From the NCBI GenBank assembly GCA_018239665.1, contig JAFEGV010000015.1, positions 1-38,459 of the forward strand: DNA of 38,459 nucleotides, read 5' to 3'. Within the stretch, counting starts at the first letter, position 1; each line of letters opens with the position of its first letter. This stretch comes from Verrucomicrobiota bacterium. Lineage in GTDB: Bacteria; Chlamydiota; Chlamydiia; Chlamydiales; Rhabdochlamydiaceae. Positions 16,228-25,217 of this stretch are shown here, one piece after another. The notes below the pieces were generated by a model. It ran no database searches. It was not told where the DNA came from and saw only the letters and a list, made by a program, of their open reading frames with translations. Both the position numbers and the translations under genes were made by a program.

Positions 16228-19200
16228 TTACCCTTTCAGATGTTGCAGATAAGGGATTAAGAACATGTGGTTCGTCAGCCCGAACTTGTAGGTGTCTTCC
16301 CGGCGGGCAAAGGTCATCAGCCCGTCCACGCGCTCTTTAACGCGTCCAAAGACGAGTTCAGTTGCCCAGTTCTTAAAGCTGTTCATATCCATCAGGGCCT
16401 TGTTGACATATGCCACAGGCTTGAAGACATTGTGCTTCGATTGCTCCGCGGTATGGATGCTTAAGATCTCTAAAGCCGGAGCGAGGTTCCGAAGAGCATC
16501 TTCCTTAATTCTCTTAACAGCATCTTCTCTGCCTTCAGCATCATGAGCTGGAAATACTTGATGCTGGAGTTGATTGAGCACGAGCTGGGTACGGATCAGC
16601 GCTTCCCTATGCTCAGCAGTCAAAGTCGATCGCTGGAACACGGAGCCTTCTTGGTCCATAACGAGTTGGATCGAAGCGGAAAGCTGGGTTGCAAGACCCG
16701 GAAGTTCAGAGCTCTCAATATCAGTTTTAATCGCATTTTTGAGGAGAAGCGCTTTCGTTTCAGCATCGACAAGGCGTTCGTCTGCAGTCTGGTAGCTTCT
16801 TCTCATCAATTCAATGTTTTGGCGCGCTGCAGCAAGGGATTCTCTCATTGTTCGCATGCGCGTTTGGACGTAGTTGGCGTCAAGAAGTTGAGATCCGCTG
16901 ATCTGCTCCTGGAGCCTGGTGGTGTTGACGCGGATCCTATCTTTTTGCGCATTGACTTGGCCGGCAGATTGGCGCAGGCTTTCCAAGCATAAGCGTCTGT
17001 ATTCGGCAAAGGCATTATCGAGCTGTTCTTGGAAGTTGCTGTTTTGGATCGCTTCGATCTGGACAAAAAGCCTTCTGCTCAAGTTGTCATCGTTTAAACT
17101 GCGGATCTGGGTCTTAAGCAGTTCGATGTTGGAGCGGATCTGTGCAGGGAGCATCAAAGCGCCGAACGCTTGGCTCTTTTCACGGACGATTTGGGCTGCT
17201 AAAGAAGCATCCGTTCCCTGTTCCATTGCAAATTGCATGATGGCGAGCGAGCGGTGCAATTCATTGAGCGAAAAAGCAAGCTGTCCGATCGATTCTGTCA
17301 ACCCTTCTGTCAGCGCCGCTTGATTTCGGATCCGATTGGCCTGTTCTAAATGGTGCTCCAGAATGCTGATCTGGTCGCGGGCCCAGCTCATGTCCGCAAG
17401 CGTATGCGTGTTACCGCATAAACGTCGCGTGATGTCTTGGCTGATCTGCACCATGCCTTGAAGTTCTGGGTGGAGCTGAGCATGCTCTTCGATCTGCTTT
17501 TGGGCATTGCGCATTCTTGAAATATGCTCAACGTAAGGAGCTGAATTTTGCGCGACAGCGAGATAGCGGGACTTAAGCTCTTCTTTATTATCGGCGTTCA
17601 GCTGGCCTCCCTTTGCTTCAAACGATGAAGCGGAGCATTCCGTTTCATAAGCAAGAGCTTCTTGAAGGGCTGCTTTGAGCTTAGTCGTCGACTCGACCGA
17701 ATTGAGGTCGGGCGATTCCGACAATGCTTGCAGATCGCGAGAAGCAGCTTGAGTCAGGGCCTCAGTCTTTCTTCGTAGATCGCCGATCTGGCGGTTCGTC
17801 TCCTGCTGTTCTTTTGTGCCCGTAAAGTCAAATTTCTCTTCCACAGCTGTTAGGATCGAGAGGTTGAGGATACGGTCTGTCAGTTCGGTGAGCTCTCTTT
17901 CCTTTGCGCTCACTTCGTCGATGGTATAGGATTCGCCTGCTTCGTAGACTGTGTTCACAAGGTTCGTAAACTTGTAAGTCAATTTATGGAGCTGATCTTC
18001 TTTGACCATCGTTCCGATCGTCAGCGCCATGATGTTCGTGACGTTCTCGATCACATCTTGAATGAACAGGTCGTCGACGAGCTTAACGGCATTGTGAGAA
18101 ATCGATTTTCCATCGACAACGTCTCTCAGTTCATCTTTTGTTTGGCATTTGCTCTTTTGCAAAATTTCAAAGAGGTTTTTAACAAGTCCTGCAAGCTCGG
18201 TCCTTTTGTGCTTTGAAAAGGCGTCTTGGTGAACGGTGTTCCCATCGCTTTGAGCTTGGGCATATTCCTCTTGCATGACAGTCAGCACTTCTTGGAGCTG
18301 TTCGACAACAACGCAGTTAAGCGCATGCGTATAGCCGTTGACGTCCATGAGAGACCCAACGCTTTGGTTGATGATCGCATTGACGATCATTTCTTCATTG
18401 CCGACAAGTTTCTTGAAGAGCCAAGAGACGAAGCGATTTCCAGTGCACTTATTGATCACCTCTTCTGCAAATCCGGCATAAAGCTCGGAAGTGCTCTGGC
18501 CGAGGTTGCATTCAGGCTTGCTTAATTCAGCTTTCAGCATTTCAGAAAGACGGTCGCCAGGTTGGGGATTATGAGCGACCCGTTCATAGGCGCCCCCGAG
18601 GATCGTCAAGTAGCGGGTGAAGTTGTTGATCAACATGTTTTTCAACGTGAGGAAGTCATCGCCTTTGTTCTCATCGATGAACTTAAACGCTTCTTCTAAA
18701 TAGGTCGTGCTCAAATTCTGAATGAATCTGTTCAGGACGTACGAGAAAAGGAAGTAGGCAGCGTGCGCAACGCCTCGTTTAAACCAGCCGACATGAGCAT
18801 TTTCCAATTGTCTAAAGAACGCGGCTTTTAAAGCAGCTTCAGGATCTTCCTGCCTTTTTGCATCGCGCATCAAGGTGAAGTACATCTGATCGCTTACAGG
18901 GGTCAGCCCGCAGAATTTTTCATAGATGAGCTTGATCGCTAAGTATTTTGTCGTGTTGTCGACAAACTTCTGCTTCTCTTCCTGCGCTTTGACCTTCCAA
19001 TCGACTTCTTCATCGACACTAGTCCCAGGGCTTCTTTGAAGGGCATTTCTCAGTTCCGAGATGTTGGTTAAAAATGGAGTTTCAGGATTTCCTACAGGTT
19101 CTCCCAGCGTTCCAATTTTTGGAACCCTGAACCCGTTGATATAGATCTTAAATGTGTTGAACAGGTCCAAGCTGCCTTTAAGGGCGCTCTGAAGTTCAGA

Positions 19201-22200
19201 GATCGAACCGGACGCTTGAATGCGAGTGACTTGGGCGATTAAGCTCTTGAGCATCTCGCGGGGACGGTCGAAATTCTCTCTTCCTTCGATCGACTCTAAT
19301 GAGCCTTCCAAAGCATAAAGAAGGGACCCGGCGACGCTTGTCACTGCTTTTTGCGAAGCGAAATGGGCGCCTTCAGCTAAGGCCTGCCCGAGGAATTCGC
19401 TTGCTTTCTTCAAATAGCTTCCTATGGTCACTTGCTCTGTCTCATCGACAGGAGTGGCTTCGTCGATCGGTCCGGAAGCTTCGGGGTCCCGTCCCATGAA
19501 GGCATCGTACATCGCTCTTGGAAGCTTTTCGAAACGCGATAGCAATGGGTCGAGCCCTTTTGTCACGGCGTCGGTAAACTTGTCGGCATATCCTGCTTGG
19601 GCGTGGAAGTGGTAATTGAGGACAGAAAGGGCCGTTTTAAGGACAGGGAGGATCTCCTCTTTCCTTGGCAATATCTCGCCCTGAAAACCTTGCAGGTGCG
19701 GCAGCAATCCTTGCAATATTTCGATATCGTCGTCGCGCAAAGGTGGATCTTGGAAGACCTCGTCTTGATTTCTGACCAGCCGTTCGATCGCTTGTCCTAG
19801 ATTTGCGGCATGCCTGAGCAGTTCAGCCCGGGGAGTTCTCTGTGTGACGGCTGTTTGCAGCTTGATCAGAGCTTCCCTTGCTTCGCTTAAATGGGGGTGG
19901 GCGGGATCGGTAAGCCGTCTTCCTAACTGCTCAACAATTCCGTCGTCTTGCATGACCGAATGGGTCAATTGGTCGGCAAAGGCTTTCGCCGTTCCGCTGA
20001 CAATGCCCCCTTGGACCTTCACATGGTGATCTACGACCGCAATTGCAGGTTGCAGGACCGGAGCCAGCTCTTGAACGCTTGGCGCAACTGTTTGTGAAAA
20101 ACGTCCGAGGTCCCGTTTCAAGTTGGAAAGTGCCAGCAGATCTCCATCGCGCAAAGGAGCGCGCGAAAAGACGGCTAGACGCTCTCTTTCGAGCGTGTCA
20201 ATATTTCTAATTAGATTTGTCGCCAGCGCATGCAGATGGGGTTTTGTCGCTCGCTTGGCCATCGCATCTTTCAAAAGAGCCATCGACGATGCGCATTGGG
20301 TCAAAGCAGGATGCGTCGTGCCGTTGAGACGTTCGCTGAGCTGGTCGAGAGGGCCATTAGGCTGAAGAAGAGTTTGCGAAAATTGAGTGGCCAAATTGTC
20401 CGTTGTCCTTGCGATGATTCCTGCTTGGGTCACACAATGGTGATTGAGCATTTCGCCAACTCTTTGGAAATGATCGCGCATAGCATCGTGAGAAGGGCAA
20501 GCATCTGCGGTGAACTGAGCAAGCTCATGCTGCAATCCGTGAATCTTGTCGAGATCGTCAAAGCGCAGAAGGCTCTTTGCAAAGACAGCCGCATGGTCGA
20601 GGTCGATTTGCCCAAGGGTTGCCGCCAAGGCTTGGCTTAAGCGCAATAGGTCGGCGTGCGATGCGCTCTGTTCATAGGCCTTTTGCAGATCGCCCAATTC
20701 TTTTCGCGCTTTGATCAGCTGAGGATGCGCGGTTGCGTTGATCCGGTCATTGAACTGGTCGATGAGTCCTTGCGGCTGGACGAGGGCTTTTTGCAGTTGG
20801 TCGACAAGCACTTCGCCGGTCCTTGCTGCGATCCCTTGCTGGTTATGGTGGTGGTGCTTGAGGACTTCTATCCCTTGTGTCAGCACACCTTGAATTTCAG
20901 CGGATGTTGGGATCGGGCTAGAGGCAAAGCGTCCAAGTTCTCGTTGAAGAGCTGTGAGTTTGTCCAGATCATGGTCTCGTAAGGCGTCGTCTTTAAAAAT
21001 CGTTGCGTGCTGGCCTAAGATTTCTCCAACTCCAAGGAGCAATTTAGCAGCAACTTGACTCTGTTGAGATGCGGCAGCATTTTTCAAAGAGAGGTCTTCA
21101 AGCTCTTTAGCTTTGAGAAGCGCTTCTGAGATTTTCGGGTGGGCAGTTGCGTTAAGGCGATCATTAAAACGATCGAGGAAAGCGCCCGGCTCATTGAGCT
21201 TTTTATCGAGAACTTTCGCTGCTTTCGCTAGGATCCCGTGCTCTTCATGGTTGAGCTTTGTGTCAAGAGTAGCGAGGAGGCCATCTTCTGCTTGCAATTT
21301 TTTGTTGAGAAGATCGATCGCCTTGGCAAAAGTTCCTTCTTCTTCATCTAAAAGCTGGGTCGTTAAATCCGATGCCGCTTGAGTCAGTTCAGTCTTCAAA
21401 TAAGTCGTGGCCTTGGTCAGAACTCCTCGTTCCGAGTCCAGAAGGCCGGTATTTAAAAGGCGCATAGCCTCGTCGAGTACTCCTCCCTCGTCGACAAGAG
21501 TGCGCCTGAAGCCATCGATTGGTCCTCCAATCTCAAACAATTTCGCATTTAGCAAATCGATAGCTTGCGTAATGATGTCCTGCGCGTCGTTGTCGATCCG
21601 AGCAACAAGAGAGGCCATAGGCCCGTCTTGAGCGATCAACTGCTCCTGCGCAGCTTTTAAAATGGGTAACAAAACAGGTGTTGCCGGATCTGTCAAGCCC
21701 GAATTGAGCTTGGAGAGAGCTGTCATTTCTCGTTTGAGCTTATCGGAAAGCTGTTCGAGCGTCGTCGCTTGAAGAGCTTGTTCCGGTGTTGTATTTTTGG
21801 CTTGGACGATTTTCAGCGCAGCATTGAGCTGAGATAGGATCGTTGCCCGGCGGTTGCCTGGCAGGTCTTCCGCACCCGATAATTCCGCGTCGATCAAGCG
21901 ATCGATCTCTTGCAGAGTTAATCGTTCGCTTGGTAAGAGGCGCTTTGGCTCTGCAGCTGTTGATTCATCTGCGCTTAAACGGCCTTGGATCAACGCTTGA
22001 GCATCCCTGAAGACAGAAGTCTGCTTGTTCTGGAGCTGAGGTTGTAGGAACTGGATCGCTTCCAAGATGGGCCTGTCCGTTTCTTTGAACTGATGGTGAG
22101 CAAGTCGCTGGGGTGTTTGTCCGAGTGAAACCCAGTTTGAGCGCAAACGCGTTCTAGCTTGGATTAAAAGCCTTCTGGTCCCTTCTTCAAGCGGGTTTAG

Positions 22201-23472
22201 AAGTGTCGCGAGCGCCCCTTCGCTGCCTTGCAACTTCGATTCGATGAGATCGATCGCTTCTTTGATCGAGGCCTCATGGGAAGCAATGTGCTTTTGAGCA
22301 ATGAGCTGTAAAGTTTGCGCCAACAGGACGCATTCGCCTTGAGTCCAAGGAGCCGCTATCCCTTCCGTTGGATGCAGTTTCCTTTCCAAAAGCGTTTGTC
22401 CGCGCAGCAGGGCCTCTTGGTCCGATGTGCTTAAATCCCTTTTTAGGGTGTGGAGAAGTCCTGTAGGAGCATTCAGCTGATCGAGCAGGACGTGAAGCGC
22501 TGCATTTGTCCGGGTTGCGATTTTGTTCTTGGCAATTTCAATGGCCTGTTTGACCAGAGCTTTTTCTTCCTCTTTCAATCCCTCTTGAGGAGCATGCAGG
22601 GAAGCGGTTGTCTTCTGGCGCAGTAACGCAAGTGCGCCATTGACAACCCTTCTCTCTGATTCATCTAACATGCCCCTTAAACTATCAGGGGATTCGCTGA
22701 ATAATTGGGATAACTTTTTCTCGACAGGCAAAAGAGAACTTTGGCTGGCGTCGAACAATTTTGCTTTCAGGATATCGATCGCCTGGCCGATAAGACCAGA
22801 TTCATTTCCGACGAGCGCCTCTTGGAGGAAGGCCATCGCTTGGACAAGCGATCCTTGGTGCCGTTCCACCATGACATGGATCACTTGGGAAAGCCTCTCG
22901 AGATCTTCTCTATGAGCTGTAACATCGACAGGAGTTGAAGACATGGTTGAAACAACTGACGAATCAGGAACCAAGGCCTGGAACATCAGCTGCATTCTCG
23001 TAATAATTTCTTTGCCTTGAGGAGAAAGATCGGGAACGAGTTTCTGCAAAGTCTCTTCATTCAAAGTCGCTATGCATTGATGAGCTTGTATCGCTAATTC
23101 GGGTGTTAGGGGAGCTGATTGGACCAGGACAGCGTCTAAGATTTCTTTTAATCGGAAGAGTTCCTGGGGAGGTCTTTTGATCAGCGCATCGGTGAGTAAA
23201 GTTTTGACTTGGTCGGCAATGGGACCGTTCGGTTGGAGCATGGTTGTCAGTTCGCGCTGGCCGCCTGAGACGACACCGGATGCTAGACCGTCGCCGATCG
23301 GGTTAACGACCCATGCGAGAGGACGGGATGCATAGTAGGCTGTTCCAGAAAGAAAGTTGCCGGTCGCAGAAAGGCCTCTTCTCCACCAAGACTGCTGCTG
23401 GGGAGCTTGTGTGGAAGGAGACGGATTTGATGAAACAAATAAACTATCAGTAGGATTAGTTTGGAGGGACAT
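16228..23472 (-). CDS. Giant repeat-containing hypothetical protein, larger paralogue
   Basis: I do not recognise the family of this 2414-residue protein. It is a paralogue of the protein encoded at 11023-15363; the two share N-terminal, middle and C-terminal blocks. Regions: a Ser/Thr/Gln/Pro-rich N-terminus with SWWRR (28-32); a shared block (75-240, with HQGSLVQAMAFLQEAL); many short helical repeats of the type AIDLLNxKL (about 230-760); four tandem 138-residue units (763 to about 1313); an acidic linker (1325-1347); a shared block (1350-1900, with GFRVP, FLTNIS and AVEEKFDF); and a long Gln/Arg-rich probable coiled coil to the end (FGRVKERV, NHMFLIPYL). One hydrophobic stretch lies near 1566-1585. 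No signal peptide. ACAGG lies about ten bases upstream of the ATG. A structural or secreted host-interaction role is inference only. Confidence 0.87.
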   Translation of the reverse strand: MSLQTNPTDSLFVSSNPSPSTQAPQQQSWWRRGLSATGNFLSGTAYYASRPLAWVVNPIGDGLASGVVSGGQRELTTMLQPNGPIADQVKTLLTDALIKRPPQELFRLKEILDAVLVQSAPLTPELAIQAHQCIATLNEETLQKLVPDLSPQGKEIITRMQLMFQALVPDSSVVSTMSSTPVDVTAHREDLERLSQVIHVMVERHQGSLVQAMAFLQEALVGNESGLIGQAIDILKAKLFDASQSSLLPVEKKLSQLFSESPDSLRGMLDESERRVVNGALALLRQKTTASLHAPQEGLKEEEKALVKQAIEIAKNKIATRTNAALHVLLDQLNAPTGLLHTLKRDLSTSDQEALLRGQTLLERKLHPTEGIAAPWTQGECVLLAQTLQLIAQKHIASHEASIKEAIDLIESKLQGSEGALATLLNPLEEGTRRLLIQARTRLRSNWVSLGQTPQRLAHHQFKETDRPILEAIQFLQPQLQNKQTSVFRDAQALIQGRLSADESTAAEPKRLLPSERLTLQEIDRLIDAELSGAEDLPGNRRATILSQLNAALKIVQAKNTTPEQALQATTLEQLSDKLKREMTALSKLNSGLTDPATPVLLPILKAAQEQLIAQDGPMASLVARIDNDAQDIITQAIDLLNAKLFEIGGPIDGFRRTLVDEGGVLDEAMRLLNTGLLDSERGVLTKATTYLKTELTQAASDLTTQLLDEEEGTFAKAIDLLNKKLQAEDGLLATLDTKLNHEEHGILAKAAKVLDKKLNEPGAFLDRFNDRLNATAHPKISEALLKAKELEDLSLKNAAASQQSQVAAKLLLGVGEILGQHATIFKDDALRDHDLDKLTALQRELGRFASSPIPTSAEIQGVLTQGIEVLKHHHHNQQGIAARTGEVLVDQLQKALVQPQGLIDQFNDRINATAHPQLIKARKELGDLQKAYEQSASHADLLRLSQALAATLGQIDLDHAAVFAKSLLRFDDLDKIHGLQHELAQFTADACPSHDAMRDHFQRVGEMLNHHCVTQAGIIARTTDNLATQFSQTLLQPNGPLDQLSERLNGTTHPALTQCASSMALLKDAMAKRATKPHLHALATNLIRNIDTLERERLAVFSRAPLRDGDLLALSNLKRDLGRFSQTVAPSVQELAPVLQPAIAVVDHHVKVQGGIVSGTAKAFADQLTHSVMQDDGIVEQLGRRLTDPAHPHLSEAREALIKLQTAVTQRTPRAELLRHAANLGQAIERLVRNQDEVFQDPPLRDDDIEILQGLLPHLQGFQGEILPRKEEILPVLKTALSVLNYHFHAQAGYADKFTDAVTKGLDPLLSRFEKLPRAMYDAFMGRDPEASGPIDEATPVDETEQVTIGSYLKKASEFLGQALAEGAHFASQKAVTSVAGSLLYALEGSLESIEGRENFDRPREMLKSLIAQVTRIQASGSISELQSALKGSLDLFNTFKIYINGFRVPKIGTLGEPVGNPETPFLTNISELRNALQRSPGTSVDEEVDWKVKAQEEKQKFVDNTTKYLAIKLIYEKFCGLTPVSDQMYFTLMRDAKRQEDPEAALKAAFFRQLENAHVGWFKRGVAHAAYFLFSYVLNRFIQNLSTTYLEEAFKFIDENKGDDFLTLKNMLINNFTRYLTILGGAYERVAHNPQPGDRLSEMLKAELSKPECNLGQSTSELYAGFAEEVINKCTGNRFVSWLFKKLVGNEEMIVNAIINQSVGSLMDVNGYTHALNCVVVEQLQEVLTVMQEEYAQAQSDGNTVHQDAFSKHKRTELAGLVKNLFEILQKSKCQTKDELRDVVDGKSISHNAVKLVDDLFIQDVIENVTNIMALTIGTMVKEDQLHKLTYKFTNLVNTVYEAGESYTIDEVSAKERELTELTDRILNLSILTAVEEKFDFTGTKEQQETNRQIGDLRRKTEALTQAASRDLQALSESPDLNSVESTTKLKAALQEALAYETECSASSFEAKGGQLNADNKEELKSRYLAVAQNSAPYVEHISRMRNAQKQIEEHAQLHPELQGMVQISQDITRRLCGNTHTLADMSWARDQISILEHHLEQANRIRNQAALTEGLTESIGQLAFSLNELHRSLAIMQFAMEQGTDASLAAQIVREKSQAFGALMLPAQIRSNIELLKTQIRSLNDDNLSRRLFVQIEAIQNSNFQEQLDNAFAEYRRLCLESLRQSAGQVNAQKDRIRVNTTRLQEQISGSQLLDANYVQTRMRTMRESLAAARQNIELMRRSYQTADERLVDAETKALLLKNAIKTDIESSELPGLATQLSASIQLVMDQEGSVFQRSTLTAEHREALIRTQLVLNQLQHQVFPAHDAEGREDAVKRIKEDALRNLAPALEILSIHTAEQSKHNVFKPVAYVNKALMDMNSFKNWATELVFGRVKERVDGLMTFARREDTYKFGLTNHMFLIPYLQHLKG
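19534..21186 (-). repeat. Four tandem 138-139-residue protein repeats
   Basis: Within the 2414-residue protein, units begin at residues 763, 902, 1040 and 1178, each with G-hydrophobic-x-[DE]-[QR]-[FL]xxR[LI] followed by an HP pair. Mid-unit each has a VF or IF followed by an L-R-x-D-[DI/L] segment and then a hydrophobic helix (LxxELxxF). Near the end each has a His-rich or HxH segment followed by QxG. The units are diverged in sequence but constant in length, so they are old duplications. The DNA repeats are not identical, so recombination between them should be limited. Confidence 0.85.
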
Positions 23473-23517
23473 ACTAATTACCTGTTTTATTGCATTTTTA
23501 TTATTTAGTCGCAGTTA

Positions 23518-23546
23518 ATTATAGCTTTAAGTTCACATAGTTTCAA
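23518..23546 (-). promoter_or_regulatory. Predicted promoter of the 2414-residue protein gene
   Basis: On the minus strand TTGAAA (23541-23546) and a perfect TATAAT (23518-23523) are exactly 17 bases apart. A start near 23511 gives a leader of about 39 bases. This is the best sigma-70-type match in the window. Confidence 0.7.
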
Positions 23547-23842
23547 CTTAATAACAAACTTGATTTATAGTGTAATTTTTATGTATTGCATATTTTAAAT
23601 TTGTTTAATTGATTTATGTGCTAATTAAAAGTTGATTTATTCAGTTGAGTAGGAATAAAATTTTTTACAGCTATTTACTCATTTTTTGACTGGATCTGAT
23701 CGGAGTTGAAAAGACTTTTTGAGAGGTCAAACTAACGAGAGGCTATTGAATTTTTTAGTATCTGAATCGATTTAAAATATTGATTTAAATAGCTGATAAT
23801 TAGTTCTTTAAAAATTGATGTTCCATGAGGTTCACGAGAAGA

Positions 23843-23872
23843 TTGCAATCAGAGGCTATTTTCGGTTATACA
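23843..23872 (+). promoter_or_regulatory. Predicted promoter of the outer-membrane protein gene
   Basis: TTGCAA (23843-23848) and TATACA (23867-23872) are 18 bases apart, about 50 bases before the ATG at 23920. A second -10-like TATACT lies at 23898-23903 with a poor -35, so tandem starts are possible. Confidence 0.45.
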
Positions 23873-23919
23873 GTAGTGAACTTAAAAATTAATTTCCTAT
23901 ACTGCTGATAGAAACTTGG

Positions 23920-24975
23920 ATGGATCATATGGAAGTTGCGAGCAAAGAGAGTGCCAAAGGTGCGTCAGGATATCGAAAGCTTCCTTGGAAGGTCCTCTTT
24001 TCTGCAGGGCTCCTGATGGGTTTTTCCGAGCCTCTGATGGCAGCTCACGATATCAACCTTAACGATCATTGGAACCTGACCGGTGATTTTGTCTTCATGC
24101 GCCGGCAGTATTCGACGTCGAAGGCCGTTGTCAAAGATTTCGACAAAATACGCTTTTGCGGGCATTGCCGGGATTTCTCTGTTCTTAGAACGAATGGCCT
24201 GATCAACGAGCAAGGATTTGAACCGGGATTTCGCGTCGGAGCGACGTACCGCAATAATCCTAAAGAGAGCTTTGAAGGCCTTTTTCTCTGGGTTGCCGAA
24301 TGGGACGGGCAGAAGGAAAGGAAGGGAAATGAAAGCCTTTTCTTTGGTTTCAAAGATCCCAATTATGATGGGGATTACATCTTTGCCGATGAGGCCAAAG
24401 GAGACTATGACACCCAGTTCTGGACCACAGAGGCAAATTATTGGCGCCATTGGACGCCGCGCAATGTCGATTATTTTTCCTTATCGGGCATTTTCGGGCT
24501 GCGGTATTTCCACTTCAACGAGGGCCTTGACATCACCTATGTGAATCCTCCTGACAAGAGCCACTACAAGATCCATACGAAAAGCGATGCTTTCGGAATT
24601 CAGGGCGGTCTTGATCTCCAAGTGAATCCATCGAAGACTTTTCATTGGGAAATGTTCGCTAAGTTCGGGTTCATGATGGACCACGAAGAGCAGAAGCAGC
24701 TCTTAAGAGACCTCAATGATACGGTGACGTTGCGCAACTTGAAGCGGCAAAAATGGCAGAATGGTTGCTTTATCGACTTGGCGGCATGGTTCGATTTTCA
24801 ATTTAAAGACCATCTTAACTTGCATGCGGGATACGAGATGATCTTTCTGTCGAGCGTCTGCGCAGCAGAAGATCAAATTAGCAGACGTCTGACATCGGGA
24901 GCTGGAAAACAGATCGATACGAACGGCACGGCCATCATCCATGGACTGTTCGCAGGGATGACCATTAGTTTTTAA
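23920..24975 (+). CDS. Outer-membrane beta-barrel protein (BBP7/Lpg1974-like)
   Basis: This 351-residue protein has an N-terminal signal peptide: a basic segment (YRKLPWK, 18-24), a hydrophobic core (25-40), and likely cleavage after the Ala pair at 41-42. The mature part alternates polar and hydrophobic residues, is rich in Trp/Tyr/Phe, and ends in Phe (MTISF), the usual outer-membrane barrel end. The central pattern (a tryptophan-rich strand, FGLRYFHFNEGL, FGIQGGLDLQ) resembles BBP7-type or Legionella-type (Lpg1974) barrel families, which include MOMP-like porins of chlamydia-like bacteria. I cannot separate those families by eye. The Cys pair CGHC at about residue 70-73 could form a disulfide. 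An ATG three codons in is an alternative start. Neither start has a clear Shine-Dalgarno. Confidence 0.8.
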   Translation: MDHMEVASKESAKGASGYRKLPWKVLFSAGLLMGFSEPLMAAHDINLNDHWNLTGDFVFMRRQYSTSKAVVKDFDKIRFCGHCRDFSVLRTNGLINEQGFEPGFRVGATYRNNPKESFEGLFLWVAEWDGQKERKGNESLFFGFKDPNYDGDYIFADEAKGDYDTQFWTTEANYWRHWTPRNVDYFSLSGIFGLRYFHFNEGLDITYVNPPDKSHYKIHTKSDAFGIQGGLDLQVNPSKTFHWEMFAKFGFMMDHEEQKQLLRDLNDTVTLRNLKRQKWQNGCFIDLAAWFDFQFKDHLNLHAGYEMIFLSSVCAAEDQISRRLTSGAGKQIDTNGTAIIHGLFAGMTISF

Positions 24976-24997
24976 GGAAAATCAGGGTAAAAAAAAA

Positions 24998-25093
24998 GCC
25001 GGAGATTTCTCCTCGCATCAAACTGCATCCTTAAGGCTGCTACCTTCCGGTCCTGACCTGGTTCAGACCGTTTGACTCGAGAGGGTCCCCGGC
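24998..25093 (-). ncRNA. ffs: 4.5S signal recognition particle RNA
   Basis: The minus strand contains the conserved SRP domain IV core CAGGTCAGGACCGGAAGG followed by TAGCAGCC, with the GGAA tetraloop that binds Ffh. The ends pair: 5' GCCGGGGA with 3' TCTCCGGC. A run of nine T follows at once on the transcript strand (24989-24997), serving as terminator. The RNA is about 96 nt. Upstream, TTGCTG and TATCAT spaced 18 bases apart are a plausible promoter. The RNA targets membrane and secreted proteins with Ffh. It lies between the outer-membrane gene (convergent) and the phosphopantetheinyl transferase gene (same strand). Confidence 0.95.
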
Positions 25094-25160
25094 AAAAGAA
25101 AAGATTTATGATACCATGCAGCTTCTTTTCTCAGCAAGCCACTAAATCCTGGAAAGATGT

Positions 25161-25189
25161 AAAAAAAATGTTGATATCTTGTTATCAAT
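25161..25189 (-). terminator. Rho-independent terminator after the NRPS-Sfp unit
   Basis: On the minus strand TTGATA (complement of 25183-25188) and TATCAA (complement of 25171-25176) form a short AU-rich hairpin followed by CA and eight T. It lies about 30 bases downstream of the Sfp-type gene stop and separates that transcript from the SRP RNA gene. Confidence 0.6.
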
Positions 25190-25217
25190 ACTTTTGTTTG
25201 CAAACGATCTCTGGATA

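Larger units (their letters stand above)
23473..23919. other. AT-rich intergenic region with divergent promoters
   Basis: This 447-bp gap separates the divergent 2414-residue protein gene and the outer-membrane protein gene. I see no coding region or RNA gene. It holds a strong promoter for the leftward gene near its left end and a plausible one for the rightward gene near its right end. The region between (about 23560-23840) has no feature I can name beyond high AT content. Confidence 0.6.

Noticed and set aside
16228..23472. SMC-type ATPase or tape-measure protein identity for the 2414-residue protein
   Set aside because: No Walker A or B motif, no phage genes nearby, and a paralogue that is not phage-like.
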